A stretch of 64,000 nucleotides of DNA from Rhodanobacter denitrificans (GTDB taxonomy: Bacteria > Pseudomonadota > Gammaproteobacteria > Xanthomonadales > Rhodanobacteraceae), in assembly GCF_003335105.1 (NCBI RefSeq), contig NZ_QFWQ01000004.1:116448-180447 (forward strand), given 5' to 3'. Numbering within the stretch: the first letter of the stretch is position 1; every line of letters starts with the position of its first letter. Below the pieces are notes generated by a model. The model saw only the letters and a program-made list of their open reading frames with translations, did no database searches and was not told the origin of the DNA. Below are positions 1-8,591 of the stretch, one piece after another. A program made the position numbers and the translations under genes.

Positions 1-61
1 TCGCCAGGCCGAGGATGGCGAAGCGGGCGATGAAGAGGAGGGTGCCGGCGGCATGTCTCAT
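1..61 (-). CDS. N-terminus of a membrane protein (partial, runs off the left edge)
   Basis: Only the first 20 codons are in the window. They read leftward from an ATG at the right end, begin MRHAAGTLLF and continue as a hydrophobic stretch, so this looks like an N-terminal signal anchor. The gene is divergent from petABC, about 165 bases from the petA start. In related genomes a DegS/AlgW-type periplasmic serine protease with such an anchor sits near the bc1 genes, which is a reasonable guess but cannot be tested from 20 residues. The ribosome-binding site is weak. Confidence 0.4.
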   Translation of the reverse strand, partial: MRHAAGTLLFIARFAILGLA

Positions 62-131
62 GTCGTGAATGGGGAGTCCGGCGGGTCGTGGCGAATGTGG
101 CGGCAGGCGGGGCCCGTCGCAATGCGGTTGA

Positions 132-160
132 TTGTACGGGGCAGGGGCTGACGCTACACT
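132..160 (+). promoter_or_regulatory. Probable sigma-70 promoter of petABC
   Basis: A TTGTAC box (132-137) is followed after 17 bases by TACACT (155-160), a good -35/-10 pair. It would start transcription near 167, leaving a leader of about 60 bases before petA. It lies in the divergent gap between petA and the leftward partial gene. Confidence 0.5.
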
Positions 161-225
161 AACGCGATTTTTGCAGGCACCAAAAGCCTGTGTCTCAATG
201 GCAAGCAAGTAATCCGGAGAGCCTG

Positions 226-831
226 ATGGCGAACGAAGTCGTCGATCACGGCCGCCGCCGTTTCCTGACAGCGACCACTGCGGTGGTTGGTGGCATCGGA
301 ATCGTGTCGGCAGCCGTGCCCTTCATCAAGTCGTGGGAACCCAGCGCGCGTGCCAAGGCCGCTGGTGCTCCGGTTACCCAGTCGCTGGCCAAGATCGAGG
401 CGGGGCAACTGCTCATCGTCTCGTGGCGCAGCCTGCCGGTGTTCGTGCTCAACCGCACGGCGGCGCAGCTGGCCACGCTGCCCCAGGTCGACTCGCGCCT
501 GGTGGACCCCAAGTCCAACGGCGTCTCCGCCGACCAGCAGCCGAAGTACGCACAGAACGAGGCCCGCTCGATCAAGCCGGAATGGCTGGTGATCGTGGGC
601 ATCTGCACGCATCTGGGCTGCGTGCCCGACTTCGTGCCGGAGATCAAGCCCGAGCCGTTCGACCCGGAATGGAAGGGCGGTTTCTACTGCCCCTGCCACA
701 AGTCGCGCTATGACCTGGCCGGCCGGGTCTTCAATGGCGTTCCGGCGCCGAAGAACCTGCAGGTGCCGCCGTACCACTTCATCGACGACAGCACCATCCA
801 GATTGGCGTGGATCCGAAGGAGGCTGGCTAA
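226..831 (+). CDS. petA: Ubiquinol-cytochrome c reductase iron-sulfur (Rieske) subunit
   Basis: Rieske subunit of the cytochrome bc1 complex. It takes the first electron from ubiquinol at the periplasmic Qo site and passes it to cytochrome c1. The 201-residue product has an N-terminal Tat-type signal anchor (RRRFL followed by a hydrophobic stretch). The two cluster-binding motifs are both present: CTHLGC near residue 127 and CPCHKS near residue 155, which supply the Cys and His ligands and the disulfide. An in-frame GTG lies at 190, but the ATG at 226 has a GGAGA ribosome-binding site at the right distance and gives the usual family length. The stop codon shares one base with the petB start, so translation is probably coupled. 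Confidence 0.96.
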   Translation: MANEVVDHGRRRFLTATTAVVGGIGIVSAAVPFIKSWEPSARAKAAGAPVTQSLAKIEAGQLLIVSWRSLPVFVLNRTAAQLATLPQVDSRLVDPKSNGVSADQQPKYAQNEARSIKPEWLVIVGICTHLGCVPDFVPEIKPEPFDPEWKGGFYCPCHKSRYDLAGRVFNGVPAPKNLQVPPYHFIDDSTIQIGVDPKEAG

Positions 832-2132
832 TGGCCAACGTATTCACGAGCATCGGCGATTGGGTCAACGAGCGTGCGCCCGGCATGATGCCGGCGTACC
901 GCAAGCACATGACCGAGTACTACGCGCCGAAGAACTTCAACCTCTGGTACTACTTCGGTTCGCTGGCGCTGCTGGTGCTGGTCAACCAGATCGTCACCGG
1001 CATCTTCCTCACCATGAACTACAACCCGAGCGCGGCGGGAGCCTTCGCCTCGGTCGAGTACATCATGCGTGACGTGGAGTGGGGCTGGCTGATCCGCTAC
1101 ATGCACTCCACCGGCGCCTCGCTGTTCTTCGTGGTGGTGCTCCTGCACATGTTCCGCGGCATCATGTACGGCTCGTACAAGAAGCCGCGCGAGCTGGTGT
1201 GGCTGCTCGGCATGCTGATCTTCCTGGTGCTGATGGCCGAGGCGTTCATGGGCTACGTGCTGCCGTGGGGCAACATGTCGTTCTGGGGCGCCAAGGTGAT
1301 CATCTCGCTGTTCGGCACGATCCCGGTGATCGGCAGCACCCTGGTCGAGTGGATCATGGGCGACTTCCTGCCGGCCGATGCCACGCTCAACCGCTTCTTC
1401 GCGCTGCACGTGATCGCGCTGCCGCTCGTGCTGCTGCTGCTGGTGGTACTGCACATCGCCGCACTGCACGAAGTGGGTTCGAACAACCCGGACGGCGTGG
1501 AGATCAAGAAGGGTCCCAAGGGCAACCGCTGGGACGCGCTGAAGCCGGCTGATGGCATTCCGTTCCACCCGTACTACACGGTGAAGGATCTGGTCGGTGT
1601 GGGCTTCTTCCTGCTGATCGCGGCCTTCATCATCTTCTTCGCGCCGACCTTCGGCGGCTGGTTCCTCGAGCACGACAACTTCATCCCGGCGAACAACCTG
1701 GCCACGCCGTCGCACATCAAGCCGGTGTGGTACTTCACCCCGTTCTACGCGATCGTGCGCATGATCCCGTCGTTCCTCGGCTCGGCCGTGTGGGGCGTGC
1801 TGGCGATGTTTGGTGCGATCGCGGTGCTGTTCGCGCTGCCCTGGTTCGACCGCGGCAAGGTCAAGTCCATCCGCTATCGCGGCACCGGTTTCAAGGTGGC
1901 GCTGGGGCTGTTCGTGGTGTCGTTCTTCATGCTCGGTGCGGTTGGCGCGGGCATTACCGCCGAAGTGATCCCGGCCTGGTTCGGCAACGTGGACGTGACG
2001 TTCTGGGAGAACCTGTTCGGCCGCGTGATGACGCTGATCTACTTCGGGTTCTTCGCCTTCCTTTGGGCCTATACATACTTCGGCTGGGAAAAGACCAAGC
2101 CGGTTCCGGAACGGGTGACGACGCATGACTAA
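831..2132 (+). CDS. petB: Cytochrome b of the bc1 complex
   Basis: Membrane core of the bc1 complex, carrying the two b haems and both quinone sites. The 433-residue product is the full-length bacterial type with cytb N-terminal and C-terminal parts fused. Visible features are the histidine-bearing helices (HSTGAS, LLHMFRG, FALHVIALP, LHIAALHEVG) and a PEWYF-like motif, here KPVWYF, near the Qo site. A strong AAGGAGG ribosome-binding site lies inside the end of petA. It overlaps petC by a few codons if the upstream petC start is used. Confidence 0.97.
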   Translation: MANVFTSIGDWVNERAPGMMPAYRKHMTEYYAPKNFNLWYYFGSLALLVLVNQIVTGIFLTMNYNPSAAGAFASVEYIMRDVEWGWLIRYMHSTGASLFFVVVLLHMFRGIMYGSYKKPRELVWLLGMLIFLVLMAEAFMGYVLPWGNMSFWGAKVIISLFGTIPVIGSTLVEWIMGDFLPADATLNRFFALHVIALPLVLLLLVVLHIAALHEVGSNNPDGVEIKKGPKGNRWDALKPADGIPFHPYYTVKDLVGVGFFLLIAAFIIFFAPTFGGWFLEHDNFIPANNLATPSHIKPVWYFTPFYAIVRMIPSFLGSAVWGVLAMFGAIAVLFALPWFDRGKVKSIRYRGTGFKVALGLFVVSFFMLGAVGAGITAEVIPAWFGNVDVTFWENLFGRVMTLIYFGFFAFLWAYTYFGWEKTKPVPERVTTHD

Positions 2133-2886
2133 GCGGCAGCTGCTAATGAAGCGATACATCTTCCCGGTGGCGCTGGCGCTCGGCCTGGTCGTCGGCAGCG
2201 TGCCGGTGCAGGCGTCGGAAGGCGGCGCCCTGCCGAGTGCCGGCACCAACGTGCAGGACCAGGCCTCGCTGCAGCGTGGCGCCAAGCTGTTCTTCAACTA
2301 CTGCGTCGGCTGCCACTCGCTGAAGTACATGCGTTACGAGCGGATCGCCACGGACCTGGGCCTGTCCGAGCAGGAGGTGATGCAGAACCTCAACTTCACC
2401 GGCGCCAAGTTCGGCGAGACCGTGGTCTCGCACATGCCGGAGGATGCGGCCGCGAAGTGGTTCGGCAAGGCTCCGCCGGACCTCTCGCTGGAAGTGCGCG
2501 CCAAGGGTGCCGACTGGGTCAACGCCTACCTCAACTCGTTCTATCTGGACCCGAGCCGCCCGGTGGGCTGGAACAACACGGTGTTCCCGAACGCGTCGAT
2601 GCCGTTTCCGCTGTGGGAGCTGCAAGGCCTGCAGACGGCGGAGATGAAGCCGGCCAAGGCCGGCGAGGATCCGGCGGTGGAGAAGCTGGTGCTGTCGCAG
2701 CCGGGCAAGCTGACCCCGGCGCAGTTCCAGCAGGCCACCCGCGACCTGACCAGCTTCCTGGAGTACGCTTCCGAACCGGCGGCGCTGCAGCGCCACCATT
2801 ACGGTATCTGGGTGCTGCTGTTCCTGGCGTTTTTCACCTTCCTGGCTGCCATGCTGAAGAAGGAATACTGGAAAGACGTCCACTGA
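2125..2886 (+). CDS. petC: Cytochrome c1
   Basis: Haem c subunit of the bc1 complex, passing electrons from the Rieske centre to soluble or membrane cytochrome c. It has an N-terminal signal sequence, a single CVGCH haem-binding motif about 50 residues in, a probable axial methionine in the C-terminal half, and a C-terminal membrane anchor ending KKEYWKDVH. Two starts are possible: ATG at 2125, overlapping petB by 8 bases, and ATG at 2146, which places a basic MKRY directly before the hydrophobic signal core. The downstream one may be the real start. Third gene of the petABC operon. Confidence 0.95.
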   Translation: MTKRQLLMKRYIFPVALALGLVVGSVPVQASEGGALPSAGTNVQDQASLQRGAKLFFNYCVGCHSLKYMRYERIATDLGLSEQEVMQNLNFTGAKFGETVVSHMPEDAAAKWFGKAPPDLSLEVRAKGADWVNAYLNSFYLDPSRPVGWNNTVFPNASMPFPLWELQGLQTAEMKPAKAGEDPAVEKLVLSQPGKLTPAQFQQATRDLTSFLEYASEPAALQRHHYGIWVLLFLAFFTFLAAMLKKEYWKDVH

Positions 2887-2956
2887 GTATGGATGGCACC
2901 AACCGACCGCGGCGGCCACGAGCCGCCGCGGTCGTATCAACGATGGGGAATCGCGC

Positions 2957-3589
2957 ATGGTCCCAAGCGCTCGCTCGCGTACTGTATTGACGCTCTACAC
3001 CACGGCCGACGATGTGCAATGCCATCGCGCGCGGCTGGTGCTGGCCGCCAAGGGGGTCAGTTACGAACGGGTGCTGGTGGATCCGGCCAGGCCGCCGGCG
3101 GACCTGATCGACCTCAACCCCTACGCCAGCACGCCGACCCTGGTGGACCGCGACCTGACCCTGTTCGACACGTCGGTGGTCTGCGAATACCTCGACGAAC
3201 GTTATCCGCATCCGCCGCTGATGCCGATCGACCCGCAATCACGCGCGCGCCTGCGGGTGGCCGCGGTGCGCATCGAGAAGGACTGGCTCACCGAGGTGGA
3301 CATCATCCGCGCCGGCGGCCGCCCGGCGGATGCCGCGCGCAAGCGCCTGCGCGAGCACCTGCTGTCCGCGGTGCCGCTGTTCAAGGCCGCCCGTTTCTTC
3401 CTCAATCCCGAGATGAGCCTGGCCGACTGCCTGGTGGCACCGGTGATCTGGCGGTTGCCGTGGCTGGGCGTGGAACTGGGGCGCGAAGGCAAGTCGATCG
3501 TCGACTACGGCGAACGTTTGTTCCACAGTCAGGGTTTTGCGCGCAGCATGACCGACCAGGAAAAGGCGATGCGGCAGATCCATGAGTAA
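2957..3589 (+). CDS. sspA: Stringent starvation protein A, RNA polymerase-associated
   Basis: A 210-residue protein with a glutathione-S-transferase fold: a thioredoxin-like N-terminal domain (residues about 10-85) and a helical C-terminal domain. SspA proteins have lost the GST active site. They bind RNA polymerase and change promoter choice in stationary phase and under acid stress. Placement directly after petABC and before sspB is the common arrangement in beta- and gammaproteobacteria and supports the call over an ordinary GST. The start at 2957 has a GGGGA ribosome-binding site. It overlaps sspB by 8 bases. Confidence 0.9.
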   Translation: MVPSARSRTVLTLYTTADDVQCHRARLVLAAKGVSYERVLVDPARPPADLIDLNPYASTPTLVDRDLTLFDTSVVCEYLDERYPHPPLMPIDPQSRARLRVAAVRIEKDWLTEVDIIRAGGRPADAARKRLREHLLSAVPLFKAARFFLNPEMSLADCLVAPVIWRLPWLGVELGREGKSIVDYGERLFHSQGFARSMTDQEKAMRQIHE

Positions 3590-4031
3590 GAATGAAGTTG
3601 CACCGATGAGCTCCAACCGTCCGTACCTGCTGCGGGCGATCTACGACTGGATCAGCGACAACGACCTGACTCCATACGTGCTGGTCGATGCCGGTTTCGC
3701 CGGCGTGAAAGTGCCTCCGCAGGTGGTCAAGAACGGCCAGGTGGTGCTCAATCTGGCCACGCGCGCGGTGGCCAACCTCGACCTGGGCAACGAGTGGATC
3801 AGCTTCCAGGCACGCTTTTCCGGCGTCAGCCAGGCGATCCAGATTCCGGTGCGCGCCGTGCTGGCGCTGTATGCGCAGGAAAACGGCCAGGGCATGATGT
3901 TTCCCGCCGAAGAGGAAGGTGGCGATACGCCGCCGTCCGCTCCCGAGCCCGACGACACTCCGCCGGCAGCTGACGACGCCGGCAGCGACAAGCCGAAACG
4001 CAGCGCGCCGCATCTGCGGGTGGTCAAGTAG
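3582..4031 (+). CDS. sspB: ClpXP protease specificity-enhancing factor SspB
   Basis: Adaptor that delivers ssrA-tagged proteins from stalled ribosomes to ClpXP. The 149-residue product has the SspB fold region over roughly the first 110 residues, with the conserved SSNRPYLLRAIYDWI start. An acidic, proline-rich linker follows, then a short conserved tail (HLRVVK) that docks on the ClpX N-domain. The start codon overlaps the end of sspA, so the pair is translationally coupled. An internal ATG at codon 9 (MSSNRPYL) is an alternative start. Confidence 0.93.
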   Translation: MSKNEVAPMSSNRPYLLRAIYDWISDNDLTPYVLVDAGFAGVKVPPQVVKNGQVVLNLATRAVANLDLGNEWISFQARFSGVSQAIQIPVRAVLALYAQENGQGMMFPAEEEGGDTPPSAPEPDDTPPAADDAGSDKPKRSAPHLRVVK

Positions 4032-4067
4032 GGGGCACGCCGGCGAGACGCCGCGCAAGCCCCGGGG

Positions 4068-4472
4068 TCAGTTCAGGCGGTGGTCCGTGCGTGTGCGCGG
4101 GTGCAGCGGCACCACGTTGCTGGCCGGCGCGAGGGGGCGCACCGCGGCTTCCTCGTGCGGCAGCAGTTCGATCGTGGGCAGGCTGAGGCTGCTCAGCGTG
4201 TCATCGACCATCCACAACCGCCCCGGCTCGCGGTCGTGGCCGTCGATGCTGACCTCGAAGCCGTAGCATCGCTCGATCCGGCGTCGGCCGTCGATCCGGC
4301 GCAGGCGCAGGCGGCGCAGGCCGACGGTCTCGTCGAGCAGCTGCAGGCCGTGCTGCCGGCACTGCCGCCGCGCTTCCCGCACGGCGCGCTCGCGCGCCAC
4401 GCTGAGCCTCAGCCACAGCGCCACGACGGCACCGAGCACCAGCAACAGCAGGAGGTTGGAGAGATCGCTCAT
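4068..4472 (-). CDS. DUF3301 family membrane-anchored protein
   Basis: A 134-residue protein with one N-terminal transmembrane helix (residues about 6-24), a basic Arg-rich stretch and a small beta-rich domain with the family pattern RLRLRRIDGRRRIERCYGFE. DUF3301 proteins are conserved in gammaproteobacteria and have no known function. It converges on sspB and lies just downstream of nadC in the same direction, separated by about 43 bases, so the two may be co-transcribed. Confidence 0.78.
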   Translation of the reverse strand: MSDLSNLLLLLVLGAVVALWLRLSVARERAVREARRQCRQHGLQLLDETVGLRRLRLRRIDGRRRIERCYGFEVSIDGHDREPGRLWMVDDTLSSLSLPTIELLPHEEAAVRPLAPASNVVPLHPRTRTDHRLN

Positions 4473-4515
4473 GCCTGCAGTGTGCGGGCGCGGTTGGCCG
4501 GGTGCAAGCCGCGGC

Positions 4516-5373
4516 TCAGTCCAGTCGCAGGCGCAGCGACAGGTCCACCGCCCGAACGTGCTTGGTCAGTGCGCCGACCGAAATGAAGTCGACGCCGGTG
4601 CGGGCGAATTCGCCGATCGTGCGCAGGTCGACATTGCCGGAGGCCTCCAGCGGCACGCGCCCGGCCGTGCGCCGCACCGCCTCGACCATCGACGCGAGTT
4701 CGAAGTTGTCCAGCATGATGCGGTCCACGCCGGCCTGCAGCGCCTGCTCCAGTTCGTCCAGGTTCTCCACCTCGACCTCGAGCGGCAGTTCCGGATGGAG
4801 CCGCCGGGCGGCTTGTACCGCCGCGGCGATGCCGCCGGCGGCGATGATGTGGTTTTCCTTGATCAGGATCGCGTCGTACAGGCCCATGCGCTGGTTGTGG
4901 CCGCCGCCGCAGCGCACCGCGTACTTCTGCGCAAGGCGCAGGCCGGGAATGGTCTTGCGGGTATCCAGCACGCGTACCGCGGTGCCGGCGACGGCGGCGA
5001 CGTACTCGGCGGTCGCCGTGGCGGTGGCGGACAGCAGCTGCAGGAAATTCAGCGCCGAGCGTTCCGCGGTGACCAGTGGGCGGGCATGGCCGGACAGGCG
5101 GCAGATCACCGAGCCGGGCATGACGCGATCGCCGTCGCGCACCTGCCAGTCGATATGCACGGCCGGATCGAGTCGGCGGAAGCAGGCATCGAACCAGGCC
5201 GTGCCGGCGATCACCGCCGCGTCGCGGCAGGTCAGTGCGGCATGCGCGCGGGCGTCGGCCGGCAGCAGGCCGGCAGTGGCGTCGCCCTGGCCGAGATCCT
5301 CGGTGAGGGCGCGTTCGACATCGGCGGCGATCTGCCCGGCATCCGGCAGGACGAACGATGGGGCGGCAATCAT
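4516..5373 (-). CDS. nadC: Nicotinate-nucleotide pyrophosphorylase (carboxylating)
   Basis: Quinolinate phosphoribosyltransferase, which makes nicotinate mononucleotide from quinolinate and PRPP in de novo NAD synthesis. The 285-residue product has the QPRTase N-terminal domain (ALTEDLGQGDATA at the start) and the C-terminal barrel with TRKTIPGLR, the KENHI segment and EVEVENLDE. Length matches the family. The ATG at 5373 was chosen because it overlaps the stop of the upstream DUF1631 gene by four bases (ATGA); the open frame continues further upstream only inside that gene. Confidence 0.95.
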   Translation of the reverse strand: MIAAPSFVLPDAGQIAADVERALTEDLGQGDATAGLLPADARAHAALTCRDAAVIAGTAWFDACFRRLDPAVHIDWQVRDGDRVMPGSVICRLSGHARPLVTAERSALNFLQLLSATATATAEYVAAVAGTAVRVLDTRKTIPGLRLAQKYAVRCGGGHNQRMGLYDAILIKENHIIAAGGIAAAVQAARRLHPELPLEVEVENLDELEQALQAGVDRIMLDNFELASMVEAVRRTAGRVPLEASGNVDLRTIGEFARTGVDFISVGALTKHVRAVDLSLRLRLD

Positions 5374-7634
5374 TCGGCGGCGGTATCTGCGGGCGGCGTC
5401 GCGTCGGGCTGGCTCAGCTTGCCGACGATCGCCGTCATGGCCCGGTCGAACAGGGCGTTGCCGGCAAGTATGCGGGCCCGGCCGTCGGTGAGCAGCACGG
5501 TCAGTTCCTGCGGCGAGTAGTCGGCCACCTTCAGGCCGCGCCGGTTGACGAACAGGTAGCGTCCGCTCATCGGGCTGATCCACGACAGCTTGGCCCGGGT
5601 CATCGCCTCGTCGGGCATGCAGAACTCCAGCCAGGAGCCCGGTTGCAGCGCCTGTACCTGGTGCCACTCGGGGCTGTCCAGTGGCACTTCGACGACTTCC
5701 CCGTCGATGCCGTCGTCATCGACCGGGGCATCCTGGCTGATGACCGGCTGGATGCCGTCGGGGATGGACAGCACGGCGGCGGCGTCTTCGGGACCGGTTG
5801 CCTCGACCGTCGCCGGCACCTCGCCGAGCTGCTGGCGGTAGTACGCATGCAACTGGCCGAGCAGGCGTTCGATGTCCTGTTCCTGGAAGGCCACGTTGGC
5901 CAGGCCGTGGCGCAGCGCGCGCTCGATCCCGGGCAGCATCTGCCGCAGCGCGTGCCGGCTTTCCGGGGTGGTGGCCGGCCGGGTGCTGGCGATGAACTCG
6001 TCGACGAAGCGCAGCGCACCCCTGAATTCGGGCGAGCCCTCGCCCTGGCGCAGCAGGGTCAGCACCAGATGGTTGGCCCAGGCCCGCGCCAGCACGCCGT
6101 GCATCAGCGGCGGCAGCTTGTGTCCGCCGATGCGGTCGAGGATCTCGCGGGCGGCCCGACGGCGCGCCTGCTCCAGCTTCTCGCGGCCGCGGGTGGATTC
6201 GGCAACGCGTTGTTCGGCCAGTTCGGAGCGGCGCTTGTTGAGGTCCTGGAACTGCTGCAGGTCGAGCAACAGACGCTCGAAGATGCCCATGTCATCGTCG
6301 AAATCGTGCAGCAGTTGGTCGACGATCGACTTGATTTTCTCGTGCAGGCGATGATCGCGATCGGATTCCTCGGACCAGCCCTTGGCCTGCTCGGCCAGGC
6401 CGTCAAGCAGCCGGCGGGCCGGGTGCTGGCGGTGTGCAAACAGCTTGCGGTCGAGGATCGCCGCCTTGAGGTACGGGATCTGCAGCCGCGCCAGCATGAC
6501 CTGCATGGCGACGGGCAGGTTGCGGTCCTCCAGGATGAACTCGAACAGCATGCCGACCAGGTCGATGGTGTCCTCGTCGATGCTGGCGACGTGACCGGGC
6601 TTCTCGCCGCGCAGAGCGCCGATCTGGGCCAGCAGCTGACCCTTCAGCTGCATCACCTCGCGGCTCAGGGCGGCGGCGTCGTCGGAGTCCGCGTAGGGCA
6701 GCGGGCCGGCGCTGGCGATCTGGCTCTGCAGCACGCTGAGTGCGCCGAGCAATTCGTTCGCCGACGGCAGCGGGCCGGTCGGTCCCGCGTGCACGCCGGC
6801 GGCGGGGCCGCGGCGCGCGCTGAACAGCGCGTGCAGGGTCTGCAGCAGATCGCTGGGGATCTCGCTGGCTTCTTCGCCGGCCGCGGCCTGGGCGGGATCG
6901 CTGCTGCCGGCGGTCTTTGCGTTGCCGCGCGAGGCCTCCTGACGCAGTTGCGGCAGTACGCCGGCGCGTGCCAGTTCGGTGTTGATGTCCTGGTAGAGGT
7001 CTTCCAGCGACGACAGCACGTAGCGGTCGAACAGTTTGTAGATGATCAGCTTGACCCGCATGTCCGCGCTGAGTTCGTGCAGCGCGTGGCGGAAGGCCTG
7101 GGTCAACCCTGCCGGGGCCACCGGATTGCCGGAATCCTCGATCTTGTGGCCGCCGCAGATGACCGACAGCCGCTGGTTGACCGCGAACAGGTCACGCGAC
7201 AGCCGTGACTCGTGCTTGCTGGTCATGCTGGTGATTGCCAGCGACTCCTCCAGCTCGTTGTCGGCCACCAGCGTCAGCTCGACCGCGCCCGATGGTGTCG
7301 ACGCGCCTGCGCCGAACGGGCGCTGTTGCGGGTGGGCCAGCTCGCCGAGGTCGCGGTTGACCCGGCTCAGGAAGCTGCGCTCCACGGCGGGGCGGCGCTT
7401 GCGCACTTCGCGCATGCCGTCGAAGTAGTGCATCTGCGCAGCGTTGTTCTCGGCCTTCTCGGCCAGATCGAACAGCGCGTCGTCGACGTGCTCGAAGGCA
7501 TTGCCGATCGACTGCTGCAGCCGCTTGCCGGCGATGTTGCGCACGGCGTTGAGCAACTCGCCGACGCGTTCGGCGGTGGGGTCCAGGCGCTGGCTCAAAT
7601 TGACGACTTTGGATGGATCACTGGCTTCGTTCAT
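5370..7634 (-). CDS. DUF1631 domain protein with C-terminal PilZ-like region
   Basis: A 754-residue, mostly alpha-helical protein of the DUF1631 family, sometimes wrongly labelled thymidine phosphorylase. Visible family segments are YVLSSLEDLYQDIN in the first third and MLFEFILEDRNLPV in the middle. A short beta-rich stretch near the C-terminus (GSWLEFC, PMSGRYLFVNRRG) has the look of a PilZ-like domain, but the classic RxxxR...D/NxSxxG signature is not clear. Function is unknown, and a c-di-GMP link is inference only. An ATG at 7634 with an AGGGGG ribosome-binding site is preferred over a TTG six bases upstream. It overlaps nadC. Confidence 0.8.
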   Translation of the reverse strand: MNEASDPSKVVNLSQRLDPTAERVGELLNAVRNIAGKRLQQSIGNAFEHVDDALFDLAEKAENNAAQMHYFDGMREVRKRRPAVERSFLSRVNRDLGELAHPQQRPFGAGASTPSGAVELTLVADNELEESLAITSMTSKHESRLSRDLFAVNQRLSVICGGHKIEDSGNPVAPAGLTQAFRHALHELSADMRVKLIIYKLFDRYVLSSLEDLYQDINTELARAGVLPQLRQEASRGNAKTAGSSDPAQAAAGEEASEIPSDLLQTLHALFSARRGPAAGVHAGPTGPLPSANELLGALSVLQSQIASAGPLPYADSDDAAALSREVMQLKGQLLAQIGALRGEKPGHVASIDEDTIDLVGMLFEFILEDRNLPVAMQVMLARLQIPYLKAAILDRKLFAHRQHPARRLLDGLAEQAKGWSEESDRDHRLHEKIKSIVDQLLHDFDDDMGIFERLLLDLQQFQDLNKRRSELAEQRVAESTRGREKLEQARRRAAREILDRIGGHKLPPLMHGVLARAWANHLVLTLLRQGEGSPEFRGALRFVDEFIASTRPATTPESRHALRQMLPGIERALRHGLANVAFQEQDIERLLGQLHAYYRQQLGEVPATVEATGPEDAAAVLSIPDGIQPVISQDAPVDDDGIDGEVVEVPLDSPEWHQVQALQPGSWLEFCMPDEAMTRAKLSWISPMSGRYLFVNRRGLKVADYSPQELTVLLTDGRARILAGNALFDRAMTAIVGKLSQPDATPPADTAAE

Positions 7635-7750
7635 CGCCAACCCCCTGAAACATTGCTGTGCACAGCCCGATCCGGCGCTGGCTGGGCAGGTATCGACGAT
7701 AAGCCAAGGCGGGTATGCGTGTCACGCATCGGTGGCCGTCGACGCGACAG

Positions 7751-8020
7751 CTAAGCCGCGGGAAATCCGCTCAGCTGGAGGGTGCCGATGCCCTCCTCGG
7801 GCAGCATCACCGGGATGCCGTCCTCGACCCGGTAGATCACCTTGCGATCGGTGGTGAGCAGGGCCTCGCCGACCCTCTCACGCACCGGCGCGCCGGCGAC
7901 GGTGTCGACCTTGCCGGTGGCTATGGCGTCGTTCAGCGCATCGAGCTCGCGCTTGCCCAGCGGGCGCAGCGGCATTTTGCTGACGGGGCAGCACAGGATG
8001 TCGAGCAGGCGCTTGTCCAT
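7751..8020 (-). CDS. Trm112 family protein (YcaR-like)
   Basis: An 89-residue protein matching Trm112/YcaR: MDKRLLDILCCPVSK at the start and DGIPVMLPEE at the end. These small proteins act as partners of methyltransferases in eukaryotes; the bacterial role is poorly known. Family members often have four zinc-binding cysteines in two CxxC-like pairs. Here only the CCPVSK cysteines remain and the second pair is absent, so zinc binding is doubtful. It is divergent from purE. Confidence 0.82.
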   Translation of the reverse strand: MDKRLLDILCCPVSKMPLRPLGKRELDALNDAIATGKVDTVAGAPVRERVGEALLTTDRKVIYRVEDGIPVMLPEEGIGTLQLSGFPAA

Positions 8021-8058
8021 GGTGGATTGCTTGGGTGTGCCGGACTGGTGAAAGCCCG

Positions 8059-8064
8059 TACAAT
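8059..8064 (+). promoter_or_regulatory. Possible -10 box of purEK
   Basis: TACAAT lies 24 bases before the favoured purE start. No convincing -35 box is seen at 16-18 bases, only TTG-containing sequence further upstream. No PurR-type operator was recognised in the short gap. Confidence 0.3.
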
Positions 8065-8087
8065 AACCGCTTTTGGATGGCCCGGCC

Positions 8088-8591
8088 ATGACAGGAACAG
8101 GCAGACCGCCGCGCGTCGGCGTTGTGATGGGTTCGCGGTCGGATTGGGAAACCATGCAGCACACGGCGAACGTGCTGACCGAACTGGGCGTGGCGCACGA
8201 GGTGAGGGTGGTGTCCGCGCACCGCACGCCGGACCTGCTGTTCAGTTACGCCGAACAAGCCCATGGGCGCGGCATCCAGGTGATCGTCGCCGGCGCCGGC
8301 GGTGCCGCCCATCTGCCCGGCATGCTGGCAGCCAAGACCCGTCTGCCGGTGTTCGGCGTGCCGGTGCAGTCGAAGGCGTTGAACGGGATGGACTCGCTGC
8401 TCTCGATCGCGCAGATGCCGGCCGGCATTCCGGTCGGCACCCTGGCGATCGGCCGCGCCGGTGCGGTGAACGCCGGGCTGCTGGCCGTAGCGGTGCTGGC
8501 ACTGCACGACCCGGCATTGGCCACGGCGCTGGACCACTGGCGTGCGCGACAGACCCAGGCCGTGATCGAACAACCGGACCCGCGTCAATGA
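8088..8591 (+). CDS. purE: N5-carboxyaminoimidazole ribonucleotide mutase
   Basis: Class I PurE. It converts the N5-carboxy-AIR made by PurK into 4-carboxy-AIR in purine synthesis. The 167-residue product shows the family motifs [18 protein letters not shown] and [12 protein letters not shown], with His in SAHRTPD at the active site. An ATG at 8073 would add five residues; 8088 gives the usual N-terminus. It overlaps purK by four bases (ATGA), so the two are coupled. Confidence 0.95.
   Translation: MTGTGRPPRVGVVMGSRSDWETMQHTANVLTELGVAHEVRVVSAHRTPDLLFSYAEQAHGRGIQVIVAGAGGAAHLPGMLAAKTRLPVFGVPVQSKALNGMDSLLSIAQMPAGIPVGTLAIGRAGAVNAGLLAVAVLALHDPALATALDHWRARQTQAVIEQPDPRQ

Noticed and set aside
5358-7208. 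A 616-codon rightward open frame opposite the DUF1631 gene
   Set aside because: No domain, composition typical of an antisense shadow, and it overlaps two well-supported leftward genes.
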